Assembly: GCF_901709675.1 (NCBI RefSeq)
Contig: NC_051090.1
Location: forward strand, 6,837,842 to 6,901,841
DNA from: Syngnathus acus
Lineage: Eukaryota; Chordata; Actinopteri; Syngnathiformes; Syngnathidae
Direction of reading: 5' to 3'
Length of the DNA: 64,000 nucleotides
Below the pieces are notes generated by a model. The model saw only the letters and a program-made list of their open reading frames with translations. It was not told the origin of the DNA and did not search any database. Shown in pieces: positions 60,501 to 64,000 of this stretch. The translations under genes were made by a program, and so were the position numbers. The stretch's first letter is position 1. Every line of letters starts with the position of its first letter.

Positions 60501-62307
60501 GATACTTCACCGACTGAAAGCGATACCTACACCCTTCGAATGATCACAGAGGGGGATGGACTTGGGGGAGGGATGGTTCACCCACCTTTTACCGTAAGTT
60601 CCGCAGAAGAACGGCTCTTGCCAGCGACAAAAACCACAGGCCCCGACATGGAGCTGTCTGTGGAAATGAGACAGAGGCTGTGGATGGTACCCTCTCTATA
60701 GATATCCACGTTTTCGCTGGGCTCCAACACATTCCCATTCAAGGTCCATCTGGGCAGCCTTCCTGACTTCAAGCTGGTCTCCACTTGAAAAAGCGCTGAC
60801 TCAGGTTCTGTCACTTCCACTGAGCTCATGCCCCGAACGATGCTCATAGCCTGCTCTGCATGGACAGTCATAACATGCAGCACACTTCTATTAGTGACTC
60901 ATAAATTGTGTTTTATGATTTCTGTTATTTTGTGTATGGAGTGCAAGCATATATCTCACCCTCAACTAGAAGCTGACAACTGGTTTTGTCATCTCCTGCG
61001 TCACAAGTGTAGGTGTCTTCATCTGACGAGCAGACGTCGTCAATGGTAAGCTGTCTGTAAATGTCTTGGCTGACCAGTTGGTACTTTTTGCTGGACACAA
61101 GCTCCTTTTTGTTCTTGTACCATTTGACTTGAGCGTTGGCTCGAGAAACTTGGCACTCCAGCAGGCCTCTGTGGTGATACATGGCTATCTTGACTCTCAA
61201 GGGACGTACTATTTGGACTGGCAGCTCTGAAAATCAGAAGAATATGCAATGGTTGTAAAACAAAATTTTTTGTTTTATTTTTTTGTGTGTTTTGTCCTTA
61301 GACTTCTGTGTAAATAAGTCCGCCAATCTGCTTAGCAAATCTATAATGCAAAATGTAGCATGACTGTGGTTTGTGACAATTTAATTTGCACATACACAAG
61401 TACACAAACATAATGCTAAATTTTTTAGACTCACCTTTTACTGTAAGAGTTGCGTAAGACGAGACACGTTCTGCAGTGAATCGGATCTCTCCAGCGTGTT
61501 CTGGTCTGACTGACTTAAAAGACAGGGTGTGGGTTTTACCTGAAACCAGTTTCAGAACAGATAGAATACCATTATGCCTTCATCCAGGACATTTAAACAA
61601 ATATGTTTACATTATGTGAATTATGTAGCTCATTCACCCTGATGTCTGATCTTGATGTTGTCCCCAGGTCTGATCCTACAGTCATCTCTGTACCACCGAC
61701 CATCCACATCCACTTGGTTTACTTCACACATGAAGCTGACTGATTGGCGCTCCATAGTATCAACATCCTGAAGTTCCTGGACAATATAGATGTCCCTAGC
61801 TGGTAGGAAATTAAATAAACAAGTTAGAACAATTACGTTTTCATGAATGTTCCATGTACCATTAGACAGTCTCAATGAAACCTGAATCCTGAACTTGTTT
61901 TGGACTCTCAAGGTCTCACCTACCTCTAACTGTGAGTCTCCCAGAGGTCTGAATGCCATTTGCCTGGAAAGAGATCAAGCCCACATCTGCCAACGCCACT
62001 CTGTTTAAAACAAGGGAATGCGTTTTCCCGTGTGTGCTGATGCGGCAGTTGGGCTTGGACTTGAGCCGCATCCCATCCCTGGTCCACACTCCCTCGATGT
62101 ATGACAAGTTGAGGGTCACCTCAAAGGAGCAGCTTTCACATTCCGACACTTGTACATCCTCCAAGCCTCTAACCACCTGCAGACGGTTCTCTGAACCATG
62201 AAGACAAAAGGGTTTGTGTATGCACTCAATAATCAATGTGGGCAATTGAATCGAATGAAGAACTTACTTGCTGCTGCTACTATTCCTCCAGGGATATTGT
62301 CTGCCAT
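34203..62307 (-). CDS. obscn: Obscurin, giant sarcomeric Ig/RhoGEF/kinase scaffold (79 coding exons resolved)
   Basis: Obscurin links the sarcomeric M-band and Z-disk to the sarcoplasmic reticulum and signals through a RhoGEF and two kinases. Order of the 6,407-residue model: leader (1-13), 37 Ig (14-3315), repeat exon with Ig38 (3315-4205), linker, SH3 (4288-4354), DH-PH (4355-4694), Ig39-40 (4695-4901), linker, Ig41 (4980-5073), kinase SK2 (5074-5375), disordered linker (5376-5985), FN3 (5986-6082), kinase SK1 (6083-6407). All junctions are GT/AG and phases agree throughout, and the total of 19,224 nt is a multiple of three. Motif order matches vertebrate obscurin, and SPEG would lack the Ig array and SH3-RhoGEF. 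The first ATG (62305-62307) may not be the true start because the upstream frame stays open and the mammalian N-terminal Ig/FN3 block is not seen. Exon coordinates are given in the block entries. Confidence 0.95.
35515..35630. repeat. Eroded fish DNA-transposon/MITE fragment in obscn intron
   Basis: Within the 305 bp intron between kinase exons 35676-35915 and 35147-35370, the text GTGTCTAACTCTGGTCCTTG, then TGATGATCGTTTGAATCAAA and ACGAGGAGACATTTC, resembles a common fish repeat. The pattern is 'CCAACTCTGGTCCTCGAGG...TTGAATCAGGTGTG...GGAGACAT...'. Terminal repeats are not clear. The assignment is by memory of the pattern only. Confidence 0.4.
36610..38512 (-). CDS. obscn: obscn part: disordered inter-kinase linker
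   Basis: Two exons, 36799-38512 (1,714 nt) and 36610-36726, separated by a 72 nt intron. The segment of about 610 residues opens with [20 protein letters not shown], which matches the segment after SK2 in mammalian obscurin. It then becomes low-complexity: an acidic stretch ([28 protein letters not shown]), many Ser/Arg clusters ([27 protein letters not shown]) and proline-rich patches. Numerous R-x-x-S motifs are candidate basophilic-kinase sites. It ends [17 protein letters not shown] immediately before FN3. No folded domain is recognisable. Confidence 0.9.
38600..40135 (-). CDS. obscn: obscn part: kinase SK2
   Basis: Exons: 40048-40135, 39782-39982, 39645-39705, 39475-39552, 39220-39392, 39101-39127 (27 nt micro-exon), 38862-39014, 38748-38793, 38600-38677. 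Visible: glycine loop GRGTFGVVK, Lys in VFAAKFLPL, Glu in AFQERDLL, catalytic loop [39 protein letters not shown], and the lobe end [17 protein letters not shown] replaces the usual HRD, as in mammalian obscurin. All metal- and phosphate-handling residues are present, so it is probably active. It belongs to the titin/myosin-light-chain-kinase-like family. A regulatory-type tail ([15 protein letters not shown]) follows. Confidence 0.93.
40243..43247 (-). CDS. obscn: obscn part: Ig39, Ig40, linker and Ig41 between PH and SK2
   Basis: Exons: 43134-43247 and 42905-43072 (Ig39: [41 protein letters not shown]); 42718-42820, 42434-42563 and 42256-42361 (Ig40: [42 protein letters not shown]); 41126-41225 and 40791-40924 (linker ending in an acidic [16 protein letters not shown] patch); 40608-40720 and 40243-40411 (Ig41: [45 protein letters not shown]). 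These Ig domains each use two or three exons, unlike the one-exon Ig array. The intron at 41226-42255 is about 1 kb and shows nothing recognisable. Confidence 0.9.
43330..45896 (-). CDS. obscn: obscn part: SH3 and RhoGEF (DH-PH) module
   Basis: Linker exons: 45830-45896, 45359-45426, 45166-45278 ([12 protein letters not shown], acidic [12 protein letters not shown]). SH3: 44891-45091 ([52 protein letters not shown]), nearly identical to mammalian obscurin SH3. DH: 44717-44799, 44478-44651, 44258-44417, 44083-44184, 43836-44000 ([50 protein letters not shown]). PH: 43583-43741, 43330-43507 ([44 protein letters not shown]). In mammals this unit activates Rho-family GTPases (RhoA, RhoQ/TC10) at the sarcomere. 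Confidence 0.95.
45440..45609. mobile_element. MITE-like element, copy 2, in obscn intron
   Basis: A 170 bp segment starts CCGTAATTTTCGGACTATAA and ends with its reverse complement, TTATAGTCCGAAAATTACGG. It is flanked by TA at 45438-45439 and 45610-45611. Internal repeats of GCGACTTATACTC are present. It is closely related in termini to the element at 4621 but belongs to a distinct subfamily (AATTTTC instead of ATTTTCC; TCGC instead of GCGCACC). It fills about 40% of the 403 bp intron between obscn exons 45830-45896 and 45359-45426. Confidence 0.9.
45972..48641 (-). CDS. obscn: obscn part: 2.67 kb exon with tandem repeats, charged region and Ig38
   Basis: A single 2,670 nt exon (890 residues) is entered after CCACTCTAG and left at TCGA|GTGAGT. 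It begins [14 protein letters not shown], then carries four 74-residue tandem repeats. A highly charged Lys/Glu/Pro region without a recognisable fold follows ([12 protein letters not shown]-type composition; motifs [13 protein letters not shown] and [13 protein letters not shown]). Near its end is one Ig domain ([46 protein letters not shown]) and a Ser-rich tail. The composition resembles titin PEVK-like spring segments. I see no IQ motif here. The position between the Ig array and SH3 is that of the variable linker in mammalian obscurin. Confidence 0.92.
47674..48561 (-). repeat. obscn: Four tandem 222 bp (74-residue) coding repeats
   Basis: Copies at 48340-48561, 48118-48339, 47896-48117 and 47674-47895. 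Each encodes HPIPPEPK(K/T)RTLRKASIT, an acidic patch, a (K/R)-P-x-QSLQI(D/E)TKDQK core and TDFE(N/K)AQ(N/G/D)S. Copies 1 and 2 are almost identical at the nucleotide level, copy 3 is slightly changed, and copy 4 is the most diverged. This order suggests stepwise duplication with recent homogenisation. Each unit carries one R-K-A-S, a basophilic-kinase-type site. Confidence 0.97.
48738..52203 (-). CDS. obscn: obscn part: homogenised Ig array, Ig28-Ig37
   Basis: Ten single-exon Ig domains, each exactly 267 nt and phase 1-1: 51937-52203, 51572-51838, 51237-51503, 50886-51152, 50554-50820, 50223-50489, 49882-50148, 49483-49749, 49129-49395, 48738-49004. They share a common text: (E/A)[22 protein letters not shown](R/K)[35 protein letters not shown] and [10 protein letters not shown]. 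Both disulfide cysteines are present in every unit. The high mutual similarity contrasts with the N-terminal array and points to recent tandem duplication or gene conversion. Symmetric 1-1 exons can be gained, lost or skipped without frame change. Confidence 0.95.
52272..57671 (-). CDS. obscn: obscn part: middle Ig array, Ig13-Ig27
   Basis: Fifteen Ig domains on single phase 1-1 exons: 57405-57671, 57045-57311, 56699-56968, 56332-56598, 55798-56073, 55457-55723, 55062-55328, 54724-54990, 54365-54631, 54002-54268, 53660-53926, 53320-53586, 52944-53213, 52590-52868, 52272-52529. A typical unit reads [42 protein letters not shown] and TATVKV. One unit, 52590-52868, lacks the second cysteine ([10 protein letters not shown]). 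Sub-repeats are visible: units 55457-55723 and 54002-54268 share [18 protein letters not shown] and [16 protein letters not shown], indicating block duplication of several domains at once. Confidence 0.94.
57754..62190 (-). CDS. obscn: obscn part: N-terminal Ig array in this window, Ig1-Ig12
   Basis: Exons: 61924-62190 (Ig1); 61638-61799 plus 61435-61539 (Ig2, the only Ig of the array split by an intron); 60960-61226; 60586-60855; 60223-60489; 59872-60135; 59521-59787; 59173-59442; 58836-59102; 58450-58716; 58098-58370; 57754-58017 (Ig12). Six of these (Ig1, 2, 4, 6, 8, 11) lack the F-strand cysteine and carry a G-x-x-H-x-L or similar strand-E text, whereas their neighbours are canonical with D-x-G-x-Y-x-C. 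The same degenerate type occurs in the N-terminal region of mammalian obscurin. Confidence 0.94.
62268..62307 (-). CDS. obscn: obscn part: putative first coding exon in window
   Basis: On the minus strand, ATG at 62305-62307 starts [13 protein letters not shown] and reaches a consensus donor, GCAA|GTAAGT (62268/62267), in the phase needed by Ig1. The frame stays open upstream for at least 25 codons, and an acceptor-like CTGCAAG lies at 62334-62335. This could therefore be either the initiator exon or an internal exon of a longer N-terminus. No TATA box or CpG-rich promoter is obvious immediately upstream. Confidence 0.6.
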
Positions 62308-64000
62308 ACTTCGTGCTTCGGATTGATTGAAACCTTGCAGTCCAGAAATGGAAACACATGAGCTACAGGTAAGTCTTTGGATGATGGGAAACTTATCTGT
62401 GATTGTGTGTTTGCCTGTAGCTGTTTGCTGAATTAGCTACCATGCTTTAGTAAACAAAGAATCCTGAATTGTACTAAACAATAGAAATTATTTCTGGAGT
62501 TCTTTATTGGCAATGATGAACATCTGATTTGCATAATGTACTTTGATTAGATCCAGTACAGAACCTTTACCAAAAATAATCATGCTTGGGTCTGATTTAC
62601 ATTTTGGTAAAATTGACCAAACTTAAAGGGGAAAACTGGGCTCAAAGCCATTCAGTTGCAAGACGGCTATTTTCGGATCTCAGTCGAGTCACCCATAAAT
62701 GTTATATTGTATCGTTTGTTTTGTAGTTTGCAAAGTTGGAAACTGCAATGCTGTGGAGGTGTTTCTAAAAATGAATTTCAGTATTTAAGCATACATGATA
62801 ATACTGCCCACCCTGTCATTGTCCATCCTGTCAGCAAGCGCACATACAGTATTTTGCCATTTGCATGTACATTGTCTGTTTGTGCTTGCAGATAATATTT
62901 CTATGCTTTCTATGCTTTTCTAACAGTAAAACAGCTACCGAAATATTATTCAATAGACAATCCTAACTTTTTGAAATGGGGATGTCTCAAAAGCATCTTA
63001 TGATGGTATCAACTCCGCTAAGAAAGTGTTACAAAATCCAAGATGGCCGTGTAAAAGTCAGTAAACATGGCATCACTACCATAAGGTGGATCCCAACGGT
63101 GGTATGCTCGACCTCCCCTGTAGTGACGAGGAGTTTAATCTCTGTCACCTCGCTTGACTTAGCTCATCACCACCAATATAGACTCAGCTGCGATGCTGTC
63201 TCTACCACACTCAAATGAAAAAGGGAAGCTAAAAAAAATTGAGAATAGATTGATATCAAATCTAAGAAGTTGGAGCCTATACAAGTATCAGTAAAACAAA
63301 GATGATTACAAGACTCTCTAAATAGCTTCAGCTGCAGAATAACTCGGACAGCATCTCGACAAACCACTGGATTCAAATTTAATATAGCTCAACTTAACAT
63401 TTAGGCCAAACAAATGTCATACGCCCAAGATATAATTCACAAATAGACATCCACAAAACACATCAAGACGCATGCCAAGAAACAAAACACCAGTAGTGTA
63501 CGCACCTTTAACTCAGATGTACTCTAAAAGAAGTCCATCCTTACACTGGCTGGGCATGGTGGAAAACAAAATATCTTTTTCTTAAATGTATAAAATAACA
63601 CCATCACAACAAAAATACAAACATCCTTTTCAACAAAGCTTACTATATTAACAAGTCAGCATGCATACATTGGGAATATGAGTCGCACTCCCCCGAAGGA
63701 GACAGCCTCCGGTACTTTTCTTTTTTTTTTTTTTCCCCTTGCTGCTGTGATGGAGCGATTTAGTGAACAGCTGACACATCCCTCCCCACATACTGACCTC
63801 CAAATAGCTCTCTGTCAGTATGCGGGCAAAGATAGCTTCAATCGTGTGAAGCAGAATGCATCAATAGAATCGGCACAATCAAATAAAATGTGGCAATATT
63901 GGCGAGATAACAGGCCGAGAAATTTATGATAATGCTCTGACATCTTGCTCGACCTGTATACGTCTATTCATTTCGTACCACTTAAATTCTTCTAGTTTTC
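62308..64000. other. Region beyond obscn 5' end in window, no exon recognised
   Basis: I found no Ig, FN3 or other coding exon on either strand. The stretch is AT-rich with scattered short open frames and a T/C run at 63718-63737. It is either the obscn promoter region or part of a long intron leading to N-terminal exons beyond the window edge. The sequence does not decide between these. Confidence 0.5.

Overview
This window is vertebrate nuclear DNA, almost certainly from a teleost fish. It has spliced genes with GT/AG introns, Tc1-like and TA-flanked MITE relics typical of fish, and a fish retroposon tail. Most introns inside the obscurin gene are only about 70-130 bp, which suggests a compact genome such as that of a pufferfish- or syngnathid-like percomorph. 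The exact species cannot be read from the sequence. There are no prokaryotic features, no CRISPR array and no convincing tRNA or rRNA gene.

Layout: (1) 1 to about 8.8 kb is non-coding DNA upstream of rnf220, with one MITE and two copies of a dispersed repeat. (2) About 8.85-30.0 kb, plus strand, is rnf220, an E3 ubiquitin ligase. It has a 5' leader exon, 14 coding exons, a 12.5 kb first coding intron, and a canonical poly(A) signal. (3) About 30.4-33.75 kb, plus strand, is guk1, the 197-residue guanylate kinase, with one leader exon and seven coding exons. (4) 33.8-62.3 kb, minus strand, is obscn, the giant sarcomeric scaffold obscurin, convergent with guk1. I resolved 79 coding exons. Their lengths sum to 19,224 nt (6,407 codons plus stop) with every splice phase consistent. 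(5) 62.3-64.0 kb holds no recognisable exon.

The obscurin model reads, from its N-terminus: a short leader, 37 Ig domains (36 on single exons, one split), a 2.67 kb exon with four tandem 74-residue repeats and a further Ig, SH3, RhoGEF (DH-PH), two Ig, a linker, one Ig, kinase SK2, a roughly 600-residue disordered linker, FN3, and kinase SK1. Against mammalian obscurin as I remember it, the N-terminal Ig/FN3 block is not in the window and the Ig domain that should precede the C-terminal FN3-kinase pair is missing. The rnf220 model likewise lacks the second Cys/His zinc-binding segment of its mammalian counterpart.

The three genes are functionally unrelated (ubiquitin ligation, GMP phosphorylation, myofibril organisation). 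Their arrangement reflects linkage rather than a pathway. The main points of interest are lineage-specific domain losses, the repeat expansion in the large obscurin exon, an alternating degenerate/canonical Ig pattern near the N-terminus, and a MITE lying 13 nt from an obscurin splice acceptor.
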